The notes under the pieces were generated by a model, which made no database searches, was not told where the DNA came from, and worked only from the letters and a program-made list of their open reading frames with translations. Source: Shinella sp. XGS7 (GTDB lineage Bacteria > Pseudomonadota > Gammaproteobacteria > Burkholderiales > Burkholderiaceae_C). Taken from it: a stretch of 64,000 bases of DNA. Numbering within the stretch: position 1 is the first letter of the stretch; each line of letters starts with the position of its first letter. Location of the stretch: contig NZ_CP084758.1 in assembly GCF_020535565.1 (NCBI RefSeq), positions 1,763,501 to 1,827,500 on the forward strand. Direction: 5' to 3'. A program made the translations under genes and the position numbers. This document shows, one piece after another, positions 57,074-64,000 of this stretch.

Positions 57074-58513
57074 TTAGTAGCGGTAGCTGTCAGGCTTGAA
57101 GGGGCCTTGCTTGGGCACACCGATATAGGCGGCCTGCTCATCGGTGAGCTCGCTGAGCTGGGCGTTGAGCGTGGTCAGCTGCAGGCGGGCCACCTTCTCG
57201 TCCAGGTGCTTGGGCAGCACATAGACCTTGCCGATGTCGTAGGCGTCCTTGTGGGCGAACAGCTCGATCTGGGCGATGGTCTGGTTGGCGAAGCTGGAGC
57301 TCATCACATAGCTGGGGTGACCGGTGCCGCAGCCCAGGTTCACCAGGCGGCCCTTGGCCAGCAGGATGATGCGCTTGCCGTCCGGGAAGATCACATGATC
57401 CACCTGGGGCTTGATCTCTTCCCACTGGTACTGCTCCAGCGAAGCGACCTGAATCTCGTTGTCGAAGTGGCCGATATTGCCGACGATCGCCATGTCCTTC
57501 ATCTCGCGCATGTGCTCGAGGCGGATGACGTCCTTGTTGCCGGTCGTGGTGATGAAGATGTCGGCGCTGGAGACGACGTCTTCGAGCTGCACGACTTCAA
57601 AACCGTCCATGGCGGCCTGCAGGGCGCAGATCGGGTCGATTTCCGTGACCTTGACGCGGGCGCCGGCGCCACGCAGCGAGGCAGCGGAGCCCTTGCCGAC
57701 GTCGCCATAGCCGCAGACGACGGCGACCTTGCCGGCCATCATCACGTCGGTGCCGCGGCGGATGCCGTCGACCAGCGATTCCTTGCAGCCGTACTTGTTG
57801 TCGAACTTCGACTTGGTGACCGAGTCGTTGACGTTGATCGCCGGGAAGGGAAGGAGGCCCTTGGCGGACATTTCCTTGAGGCGGTGCACGCCGGTGGTGG
57901 TCTCTTCCGTCACGCCGATGATCTCGGCGCTCTTGCGGGTGTACCAGGTGGGGTCCTGCGCGACCTTGGCCTTGATGGCGGCGAACAGGATGCGCTCTTC
58001 CTCGCTGCCCGGGTTGGCCAGCACCGACAGATCCTTCTCGGCCTTCTGGCCCAGATGCATCAGCAGCGTGGCATCGCCGCCGTCATCCAGGATCATGTTG
58101 GGGCCTTCGCCGGCCGAGCCCTTGGGGCCGAATTCGAAGATGCGGTGGGTGTAGTCCCAGTAGTCTTCCAGGGTCTCGCCCTTGTAGGCGAACACCGGGG
58201 TGCCTTCGGCCACCAGGGCGGCGGCGGCATGGTCCTGCGTGGAGAAGATGTTGCACGAGGCCCAGCGGACGTCGGCGCCGAGCGCGACCAGCGTCTCGAT
58301 GAGAACCGCGGTCTGGATGGTCATGTGCAGCGAGCCGGTGATGCGCGCGCCCTTGAGGGGCTTGGAAGCGCCGAACTCTTCGCGGCAGGCCATCAGGCCC
58401 GGCATTTCCGTTTCGGCGATCTGAATTTCCTTGCGGCCGAAATCGGCAAGCGCGATGTCGGCGATCTTGAAATCGTCGGCGGTCAGCGTCTTCTTCAGCA
58501 CAGCAGCATTCAT
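57074..58513 (-). CDS. ahcY: S-adenosylhomocysteine hydrolase
   Basis: AhcY splits SAH to adenosine and homocysteine. The 479-residue protein has the family's [45 protein letters not shown], the NAD site [11 protein letters not shown] and the C-terminal [13 protein letters not shown]. The ATG at 58513 has AAGGAG upstream and an SAH riboswitch leader. Codon use alternates: bases about 57074-57450 and 57940-58235 are local style, while about 57450-57940 and 58235-58513 look alphaproteobacterial (see findings). The reading frame is intact. Confidence 0.96.
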   Translation of the reverse strand: MNAAVLKKTLTADDFKIADIALADFGRKEIQIAETEMPGLMACREEFGASKPLKGARITGSLHMTIQTAVLIETLVALGADVRWASCNIFSTQDHAAAALVAEGTPVFAYKGETLEDYWDYTHRIFEFGPKGSAGEGPNMILDDGGDATLLMHLGQKAEKDLSVLANPGSEEERILFAAIKAKVAQDPTWYTRKSAEIIGVTEETTTGVHRLKEMSAKGLLPFPAINVNDSVTKSKFDNKYGCKESLVDGIRRGTDVMMAGKVAVVCGYGDVGKGSAASLRGAGARVKVTEIDPICALQAAMDGFEVVQLEDVVSSADIFITTTGNKDVIRLEHMREMKDMAIVGNIGHFDNEIQVASLEQYQWEEIKPQVDHVIFPDGKRIILLAKGRLVNLGCGTGHPSYVMSSSFANQTIAQIELFAHKDAYDIGKVYVLPKHLDEKVARLQLTTLNAQLSELTDEQAAYIGVPKQGPFKPDSYRY

Positions 58514-58581
58514 TGCAAAGCTCCTTCGGTATGAAGCCGCAACGAACCGGTGGGGGTGCGCATGCCTGCGGCACGCGAAGG

Positions 58582-58617
58582 AAAAAGTCGGTCACCCACG
58601 TCGGACGTTGCGGGTGA
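58582..58617 (-). promoter_or_regulatory. Possible attenuator hairpin after the SAH aptamer
   Basis: In the leader RNA, TCACCC pairs with GGGTGA (58592-58597 with 58612-58617), with ACGT/ACGT extending the helix around a short bulge. Five U follow 5 bases later at 58586-58582. The upstream arm overlaps the conserved CGCTCACC of the aptamer, so SAH binding could block the hairpin and switch ahcY on. Confidence 0.5.
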
Positions 58618-58696
58618 GCGCGGTTGCAGTGGGCCCGATCGTGTCGGGGCTTCCGAGCCTGGCCTCATGGAACTGAGGTTGCAACGCTCCTCGGAA
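58605..58696 (-). promoter_or_regulatory. SAH riboswitch upstream of ahcY
   Basis: On the minus strand the leader carries the SAH riboswitch hallmarks in order: CCGAGGAGCGTTGCAAC (58694-58678), a small stem CCTCA/TGAGG, CCAGGCTCGG (58662-58653), whose CTCGG closes P1 with CCGAG, and CGCTCACC (58620-58613), which pairs with GGAGCG as the pseudoknot. The class is known from memory to sit before ahcY and to turn it on when SAH accumulates. It lies about 90 bases before the ahcY start. Confidence 0.93.
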
Positions 58697-58781
58697 TAGG
58701 GCCGCATTCTAGCCGCATGCCGCCCGCCGCGGCTGCCAACAAGCACCGGATTGCCCGCTTTCCCGGGGACAATCCGCCGCC

Positions 58782-59573
58782 ATGCAGCCTCTCTCCACTT
58801 GTCCGCCGGCCGATCTGCGCGCGCTGGGCGGCATCCTGACCGATATCGACGACACCCTCACCGCCGACGGCGCCATCGCGCCCGAGGCCCTGGCCGCCCT
58901 GCAGCGCCTGCAGGCCGCCGGCCTGCCCGTGATCGCCATCACCGGCCGCCCCGCCGGCTGGAGCGAAGCCTTTGCCCTGGCCTGGCCGGTGCAGGCCATC
59001 GTGGCCGAGAACGGCTCGGTGATGCTGCGCCGCGCGGCCGATGGCAGCCTGGCACGTGACTTCAGCCAGGACGAGCCCACCCGCCGCGCCAACTTCGCGC
59101 GCCTGCAGGCCTGCGCCGCCGATGTGCTGGCGCGTGTGCCCGGCGCCACGCTGGCCACCGACAGCCCCGGCCGCCTGACCGATATCGCGGTGGACCACAG
59201 CGAGTTTGCGCATCTGGATGAGGCGCAGATCCAGGCGGTGTGCGCCGTGATGCGCGAGCACGGGCTCACCGCCACCGTGAGCTCCATCCACATCAATGGC
59301 TGGATCGGCGAGCACAGCAAATGGAGCGCGGCGCAATGGGCCGTGCCCACTCTGCTGGGCCGCGAGTTCGCGCCGCAGGACTGGGCCTATGTGGGCGACT
59401 CCACCAACGACCAGCTGATGTTCGAGCGCGTGCCCTTCTCGGTGGGCGTGGCCAATATCCAGCGCTTCGTGCCCCAGCTCCACACCCTGCCGCGCTATGT
59501 GACCCAGGGCGAGCGCGGCCAGGGCTTTGCCGAGCTGGCGCACGCCTTGCTGGCGGCGCGGGCTGCGGGCTAA
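58782..59573 (+). CDS. HAD-IIB family phosphatase
   Basis: This 263-residue HAD superfamily hydrolase has motif I DIDDTLTADG (about 20-30), motif II Thr in IAITGRPAGW, a C2B-type cap in the middle and motif IV GDSTNDQLMFE (about 206). Cof-like phosphatases of this group act on sugar phosphates or related molecules; the substrate is unknown. It is divergent from ahcY, so the 268-base gap holds both promoters and the riboswitch. Confidence 0.88.
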   Translation: MQPLSTCPPADLRALGGILTDIDDTLTADGAIAPEALAALQRLQAAGLPVIAITGRPAGWSEAFALAWPVQAIVAENGSVMLRRAADGSLARDFSQDEPTRRANFARLQACAADVLARVPGATLATDSPGRLTDIAVDHSEFAHLDEAQIQAVCAVMREHGLTATVSSIHINGWIGEHSKWSAAQWAVPTLLGREFAPQDWAYVGDSTNDQLMFERVPFSVGVANIQRFVPQLHTLPRYVTQGERGQGFAELAHALLAARAAG

Positions 59574-60676
59574 AGCCCCAGAAACTCGCTCATGCCCGCC
59601 AGCGCCTCGTCCAGCGCCAGGCGGAAGGCGGCACCGGCCGGGCGGCGTCCGCTGACAAAGCCCAGCTCATGCCGCAGCCGGCCCTGCTCCACACGCAGAT
59701 TGGCCCAGCCGATCATGGCCTCGCCCCAGAGCAGGGGCAGGGCGTAATGGCCCATGCTGCGCTGGGCGGCCGGGGTGTAGGCCTCGAACTTGTAGGTCCA
59801 GCCCCAGAAGCGCTCGAAGCGGCGCCGGTCCCAGACCACGGGGTCGAAGGGCGCCAGAAAGCGCAGGCCCGGCGGTGCCTGGTGGCGGCGGCTCAGCGGC
59901 TTCTCGTCGGCCGGCCAGAACCAGGTTTCACCCTCGAGGCTGGCATGGGCGTAGCGCTGCTTGGCCGCCTTGAAGGCCGCGCGGGTTTCGGCGCGCAGAT
60001 GCGGGGCGCCATAACCCAGCAGGCTGGTGAGATAGCCGAAGCTGGCGGCGGGCAGGGGCGCGTAGAGCGCCAGCACCTGGTCCAGCAGGGCCTCGGCCCG
60101 GGCGCGGCGGGCGGCGGGGCTGTCATCCACCGCGGGGTGTTCCACGGCCTCGTAGACCCGGGTGCCCTGGTCGCGGCGCCGCACGCGCAAGAGGCCGCGG
60201 TAGTGCAGGCCGTCCAGCAGTTGGGTGGACACATTGAGCGTGCCGCCCCAGTAGCCGGGCATGCGGCCGTGGTGGGCGAAGTCCTCCAGCAGCTGCTTGG
60301 GATGGGTGGGGCCGCGCTCGCGCACCACGGCCAGCAGCTGCTGGGCCTGGGCCGTGGTCTTGGCGTCCCAGGGCTTGCGCGGCTGGCGCGGGTGCAGCAG
60401 GGCCAGGCTGCCGCGCGGCACAAAGCCGTAGTTCACCAGGCAGTCTTCCTCCACGGCCAGGCGCGGGTAGCGCCGCTCCAGATCGCCGGCCCGGTAGTCG
60501 CGCACGCGCTGCATCAGGATCAGGTCCTGGGCCCGCGCCGGGGCGCGCATGGGATCGGCCTGCACAAAGCCCAGGCGCGCGATGGCCCGGGGCAGGGTGG
60601 TGGGCTTGAAGAGGCTGCGGGCCAGGGCGTAGCGGCGCAGCGCGTCCAGGCTGGGGGCGGGTGGGCTTGTGGGCAA
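59570..60676 (-). CDS. YcaQ-type winged-helix DNA glycosylase
   Basis: This 368-residue protein of the HTH_42/YcaQ family opens lesions such as interstrand cross-links by base excision in E. coli. It has the N-terminal helix LDALRRYALARSLF, the QAD motif in LGFVQADPMRAPA matching the family's catalytic QxD region, and the C-terminal FLAPFDPVVWDRRRFER and YKFEAYTP. The start is a TTG at 60676, with GGAG just upstream; no ATG fits the conserved beginning. Its stop overlaps that of the HAD gene. Confidence 0.85.
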   Translation of the reverse strand: MPTSPPAPSLDALRRYALARSLFKPTTLPRAIARLGFVQADPMRAPARAQDLILMQRVRDYRAGDLERRYPRLAVEEDCLVNYGFVPRGSLALLHPRQPRKPWDAKTTAQAQQLLAVVRERGPTHPKQLLEDFAHHGRMPGYWGGTLNVSTQLLDGLHYRGLLRVRRRDQGTRVYEAVEHPAVDDSPAARRARAEALLDQVLALYAPLPAASFGYLTSLLGYGAPHLRAETRAAFKAAKQRYAHASLEGETWFWPADEKPLSRRHQAPPGLRFLAPFDPVVWDRRRFERFWGWTYKFEAYTPAAQRSMGHYALPLLWGEAMIGWANLRVEQGRLRHELGFVSGRRPAGAAFRLALDEALAGMSEFLGL

Positions 60677-60761
60677 GGCGTGAGGCTCCGTGCGACAGGC
60701 CGCCAGCTTAGACGCAGGCTGCTGACGGGGCTTGTCAGTGACCTGCTCTGGTGGTCTGGGC

Positions 60762-61778
60762 TCAGCGCAGCAGCTGTGGGCGCTGCTCCTCGGTGTCCAT
60801 CTGCATCTCGTAGCTGAAGAAGCGGTTGCGGCCCTGGGCCTTGGCCGTGTAGAGCGCATCATCGGCGCGCAGCAGCAGGCCTTCGCTGGTGGTGCTGGCA
60901 TCGGGCACGCAGGTGGTGATGCCGCCGGAGAGCGTGATGTAGGAGGCCACCGGCGAGTCCGGGTGGGCCACCTGGCGCTGGGCCACCAGGCGCATCAGGG
61001 CGCGGGCATAGGTCATGGCGCCCGAGCGCGGGGTGCGAGGCAGCAGCAGGGCGAACTCCTCGCCGCCGTAGCGCGCGGCGCGGTCGGCCGGGCGGCGGCA
61101 GGTGTCGCGCAGCAGCTGGGCCACCTGACGCAGGCAGGCGTCGCCCTCCACATGGCCCTGGCGGTCGTTGAAGCGCTTGAAGTGGTCCACATCGCAGAGC
61201 ATCAGGGTCAGGGGTTGCTGCTCGCGGCGGGCCTGCTCCAGCTCGCTGTGCAGGTAGTCGTCGAAGGCGCGCCGGTTCATCAGGCCGGTGAGGGAGTCCA
61301 CGGTGGAGAGCTCGTGCAGCTGGGCATTGGCGCTGCGCAGCTCGTCCGAGAGCAGGACCAGGCGCTCGCGCATCTGGGCCAGGCGCTGCATGGCGCGCAG
61401 CTTGGCGTGCAGCACCATGGGGGAGACGGGCTTGATCAGGTAGTCGTCCCCGCCGGCCTCGATGCCCTGCCAGATGTCGCGCTCCTGGTCGCGCTGGGAG
61501 AGGAAGATGATGGGCGTCCAGCCCCCGGGCTCGGCGGCCCGCATGGCGCGGGCGGCCCAGTAGCCGTCGTACTGCGGCATCTCCACATCCAGCAGCACCA
61601 GATCGGGCCGGTGGCGCTTGAAGAGCTCCAGCCCCCAGTCGGCGCTGCTGGCTTCCAGCACGCGGTGACCGCAGCGGTCGAGCTCGGCGCTCAGGGCCAC
61701 GCGGATCGCGTTCTGGTCATCCACGATGAGGATGGTCAGCGGATTGGAGGGGCTGGTGGTCGGGAGGTCGCTGGACAT
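60762..61778 (-). CDS. Receiver-GGDEF diguanylate cyclase, copy A
   Basis: This 338-residue PleD-like protein has a receiver (about 14-130; phosphoacceptor Asp64 in VLLDVEMP, Lys in IKPVS), a coiled linker (about 130-165) and a GGDEF domain (about 170-330) with ARYGGEEFALLLP. An RPAD I-site lies five residues upstream, so product inhibition by c-di-GMP is expected. GGEEF is an active variant. It is a close paralogue of the next gene, 66 bases apart, and probably cotranscribed. Confidence 0.93.
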   Translation of the reverse strand: MSSDLPTTSPSNPLTILIVDDQNAIRVALSAELDRCGHRVLEASSADWGLELFKRHRPDLVLLDVEMPQYDGYWAARAMRAAEPGGWTPIIFLSQRDQERDIWQGIEAGGDDYLIKPVSPMVLHAKLRAMQRLAQMRERLVLLSDELRSANAQLHELSTVDSLTGLMNRRAFDDYLHSELEQARREQQPLTLMLCDVDHFKRFNDRQGHVEGDACLRQVAQLLRDTCRRPADRAARYGGEEFALLLPRTPRSGAMTYARALMRLVAQRQVAHPDSPVASYITLSGGITTCVPDASTTSEGLLLRADDALYTAKAQGRNRFFSYEMQMDTEEQRPQLLR

Positions 61779-61844
61779 TCATTCCCCTTCGGCCGCGCTG
61801 CCGCTTTCTTGAGCACCAGGGTAGCGCGAATCGCCCACGAGGAC

Positions 61845-62864
61845 TCAGTGGCCGCCCAGACTGCCCCAGACGCTGTGGCGCTGCTCCAGGGTGTCCATCT
61901 GCATCTCGAAGCTGAAGAAGCGGTTGCGGCCGCGGGTCTTGGCGGCGTAGAGCGCGTCGTCGGCGCGGCGCAGCAGGCCTTCCAGCGTGGTGCTGGTGTC
62001 GGGGGTGCAGGTGGTGATGCCGCCGGACAGGGTGACATGGGGCGCCACGTCCGAGCAGGGGTGAGGGCGGCCGCTGAGTTCCAGGGTGCGCAGCACGGCG
62101 CGGGCAAAGGTCATGGCGCCGGAGCGCGGCGTGCCGGGCAGGATCAGGGCGAATTCCTCGCCGCCATAGCGCGCGGCGCAGTCGCGCGGGCGCCGGCAGG
62201 TCTGGCGCAGCAGGCCGGCCATATGCTGCAGGCAGACATCGCCCTCCACATGGCCCAGGCTGTCGTTATAGCCCTTGAAATGGTCGATGTCGCACAGCAC
62301 CAGGGTCAGGGGTTGCTGCTCGCGCCGCGCGCTGGCGATTTCCTGCTGCAGACGGTCGTCGAAGGCCCGGCGGTTCATCAGGCCGGTGAGCGCGTCTTCC
62401 TGGCTCAGGCGGGAAAGCTGCTCATTGTTGGCGCGCAGCTCGTCGGAGAGCTCGATCAGGCGGGTCTGCATGCGGCGCAGGCGCTGCATGGCGCGCAGCT
62501 TGGCGTGCAGCACGGTGGTGGAGACGGGTTTGACCAGATAGTCATCGCCGCCGGACTCGATGCCCTGCCAGAGATCCTGGTCCTGGTCGCGGCTGGAGAG
62601 AAAGATGATGGGCGTCCAGCCCCCGGTCTCCTCCGCGGCGCGCAGCTGGCTGGCGGTCCAGTAGCCGTCGCGGCCAGGCATCTCCACGTCCAGCAGCACC
62701 AGATCGGGCCGGTTCTGGGCGAACTGGGCCAGGGCGCTCTCGGCGGAATCGGCCTCCAGGGCCTGGTGGCCGGCGGCGCTGAGCTGGGCGACCAGCACCT
62801 TGCGGGTGCTGAGCTGGTCATCGACCACCAGCACGCGCAGCGGGGGCAGGGAGGCGGGCAACAT
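61845..62864 (-). CDS. Receiver-GGDEF diguanylate cyclase, copy B
   Basis: This 339-residue paralogue of copy A has a receiver (about 9-125; Asp59 in VLLDVEMP, LVKPVS), a helical linker and GGDEF with ARYGGEEFALILP and an RPRD I-site. Long identical stretches (GLMNRRAFDD, REQQPLTL, TPRSGAMT, LSGGITTC) show a recent tandem duplication; the differences lie mainly in the receiver and linker. It starts 196 bases from the divergent CheX-type gene. Confidence 0.93.
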   Translation of the reverse strand: MLPASLPPLRVLVVDDQLSTRKVLVAQLSAAGHQALEADSAESALAQFAQNRPDLVLLDVEMPGRDGYWTASQLRAAEETGGWTPIIFLSSRDQDQDLWQGIESGGDDYLVKPVSTTVLHAKLRAMQRLRRMQTRLIELSDELRANNEQLSRLSQEDALTGLMNRRAFDDRLQQEIASARREQQPLTLVLCDIDHFKGYNDSLGHVEGDVCLQHMAGLLRQTCRRPRDCAARYGGEEFALILPGTPRSGAMTFARAVLRTLELSGRPHPCSDVAPHVTLSGGITTCTPDTSTTLEGLLRRADDALYAAKTRGRNRFFSFEMQMDTLEQRHSVWGSLGGH

Positions 62865-63061
62865 GGGAGGGATGGCTCCGACCGGGGCAGCGGCGGCAGT
62901 TGATTATGGGCTGGGGGCTTGCCGGTGGTGGGAGGGTTTTTGCTAGCCCTGGAGCCCGCGGCGCGGGGCCATGCTCAAGTCTGGCTGCCGCCGGTCGATA
63001 AGAGACCCAGGTGCTGCGCGGCGGCCGGTTGAGGACTGGGTGAAAGCCCGGTGGTAGTTCC

Positions 63062-64000
63062 ATGAACGATACAACCCATCTCGAGGCCAAGGTGCTGCTG
63101 CTGGACCAGGATCCGGAGCAGTGCCGCCTGCTTTCGGAGTTCTGTGCCTCGGTGGGCCTGCTGCCCCTGCTGCGCACGGCGCATGACGCACTGGCCAGCC
63201 TGTCCCAGCACAAGGATCTGGCCGGCGTGCTGCTGGCCGAGGACATGCCCTGTGACAGCGGCGACGCGGTGGCCCTGGCCCAGGCCATCCACCGCCAGCG
63301 GCCCGAGCTGCCCATCATCCTGCGGCGCAGCAGCGCCCGCGGCTTCAGCCCCAACGAGCAGGCGGCCGTGGCCTACAGCTGGAACACCGGCGATATGGAG
63401 CAGCTGCGCAGCCATGTGGAGCGCTGCATCTTCAGCCTGCGCTATCCCATTGCCCTGGTGGAGGGCATCGTGGAGCTGACCTTGAGCGCGCTCAAGTCCA
63501 TGTTCCCGCACGCGGGGGTGAGCAATGAGTCGCCCTATGTGGTGCACGATCGCATCATCCACGGCGAGGTCTCCACCCTGATCCCCATCGAGAGCACCTG
63601 GTGCCGCGGCTACATGATGCTGCAGACCGAGGAGAGCGCCCTGCGCCAGGGCCTGATCCAGGGCTTTGGCTATGCGGGCGTGGGGGGCGACCTGAACTTC
63701 CGCGAGCTCAACAATATGCTGGGCGAGACCACCAATCTGATCTGGGGCGCCTTCAAGAACCGCTACATCCCGCCCGAGGCCTTTGCCAACCAGCAGACCC
63801 AGGTGCCCATCGTGATCAACCACGCGCACAAATACATCTCCTTCGGCTCGCCCGATCCGCAGCTGTGCATCCGCTACCAGCTCAGCGACGCGGCCCGGCC
63901 CGGCATGTCGGCCCTGACCATCGTGCAGCGCTTCATCTTCAATCTGCACTGGTCGCCGGAGGACTTTGCGCAGTTCTCGGCCGGCACGGCCGGCTCGGGC
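63062..64000 (+). CDS. Pseudo-receiver / CheX-type protein, 3' end outside the window
   Basis: At least 313 residues are visible and no stop is reached. The N-terminus (about 10-125) has a receiver-like fold, LLLDQDPEQCRLL then VLLAEDMPCDSGDA, but the phosphoacceptor Asp is replaced by Ala59, and no conserved Lys follows. The second part (about 135-305) resembles CheX/CheC-type phosphatase domains, with the ExxN pattern in ELNNMLGETTNLIWG (Glu222, Asn225). It might dephosphorylate a partner receiver, for example those of the two GGDEF genes next to it, but this is inference. The ATG at 63062 is the first good start. Confidence 0.8.
   Translation, partial: MNDTTHLEAKVLLLDQDPEQCRLLSEFCASVGLLPLLRTAHDALASLSQHKDLAGVLLAEDMPCDSGDAVALAQAIHRQRPELPIILRRSSARGFSPNEQAAVAYSWNTGDMEQLRSHVERCIFSLRYPIALVEGIVELTLSALKSMFPHAGVSNESPYVVHDRIIHGEVSTLIPIESTWCRGYMMLQTEESALRQGLIQGFGYAGVGGDLNFRELNNMLGETTNLIWGAFKNRYIPPEAFANQQTQVPIVINHAHKYISFGSPDPQLCIRYQLSDAARPGMSALTIVQRFIFNLHWSPEDFAQFSAGTAGSG

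Noticed and set aside
60732-62903. A 723-codon plus-strand frame opposite the two GGDEF genes
   Set aside because: It mirrors the duplication of the minus-strand genes, which have complete receiver and GGEEF motifs, so it is their shadow.

Overview
The window is very GC-rich, compact chromosome of a betaproteobacterium of order Burkholderiales, most likely a Roseateles/Pelomonas/Kinneretia-like member of the Sphaerotilaceae. The clues are the DUF1631 and DUF2917 proteins, a short PEP-CTERM protein, an SAH riboswitch on ahcY, the lysM-dprA-smg block opposite def-fmt, and codon use dominated by CTG, GCC and GGC. This assignment is my inference from gene content. I see no tRNA, rRNA, transposase, integrase or CRISPR array.

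Layout. 0-9.7 kb: a DUF1631 gene cut by the left edge; a leftward lysM-dprA-smg block; def-fmt and htpX; a small lipoprotein; a head-GIN domain protein; and the azlCD exporter pair. 9.7-21.6 kb: central carbon genes (pgk, maeB, pyk, fba) mixed with an acyltransferase, a chemoreceptor, a periplasmic binding protein and a winged-helix/HATPase/DUF4325 regulator. 21.6-29.8 kb: purC, purE and purK, cnoX, a Sua5-type threonylcarbamoyl-AMP synthase, an SGNH-like lipoprotein and dacB. 29.8-36.7 kb: a chain of genes overlapping by 4 bases (tsaB-rimI-udg-PAS/GGDEF/EAL), then midA-like and cca. 36.9-42.9 kb: a PEP-CTERM protein, a GST, and a fecI-fecR-TonB receptor iron-signalling set with a Fur-like palindrome. 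42.9-49.1 kb: an NAD(P)-binding protein, a soluble lytic transglycosylase, two 5-formyl-THF cyclo-ligase paralogues, a LysR regulator with a DUF2917 gene, and a TfoX-N protein. 49.1-51.4 kb: an AT-richer islet with an ankyrin-repeat gene and a YaaC-like gene. 51.5-58.8 kb: pepQ, a VanW-glycosyltransferase fusion, ompW, and the methyl-cycle operon ahcY-tlyA-metF under an SAH riboswitch. 58.8-64 kb: a HAD phosphatase, a YcaQ-type glycosylase, two tandem receiver-GGDEF proteins, and a pseudo-receiver/CheX protein cut by the right edge.

The most unusual signal is that three conserved housekeeping genes, maeB, fba and ahcY, contain internal blocks whose codon use, and in maeB and ahcY also protein sequence, look alphaproteobacterial (Rhizobiales-like) inside otherwise betaproteobacterial genes. 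This is either repeated gene conversion or, quite possibly, a chimeric assembly or polishing artefact from a mixed culture. It should be settled before those sequences are used.

Other points of note are the SAH riboswitch with a possible attenuator, a receiver domain lacking its phosphoacceptor Asp fused to CheX, an SGNH-like lipoprotein lacking the usual nucleophile, nested inverted repeats between fecR and its receptor gene, and paired FNR-like sites around a hairpin upstream of ompW.
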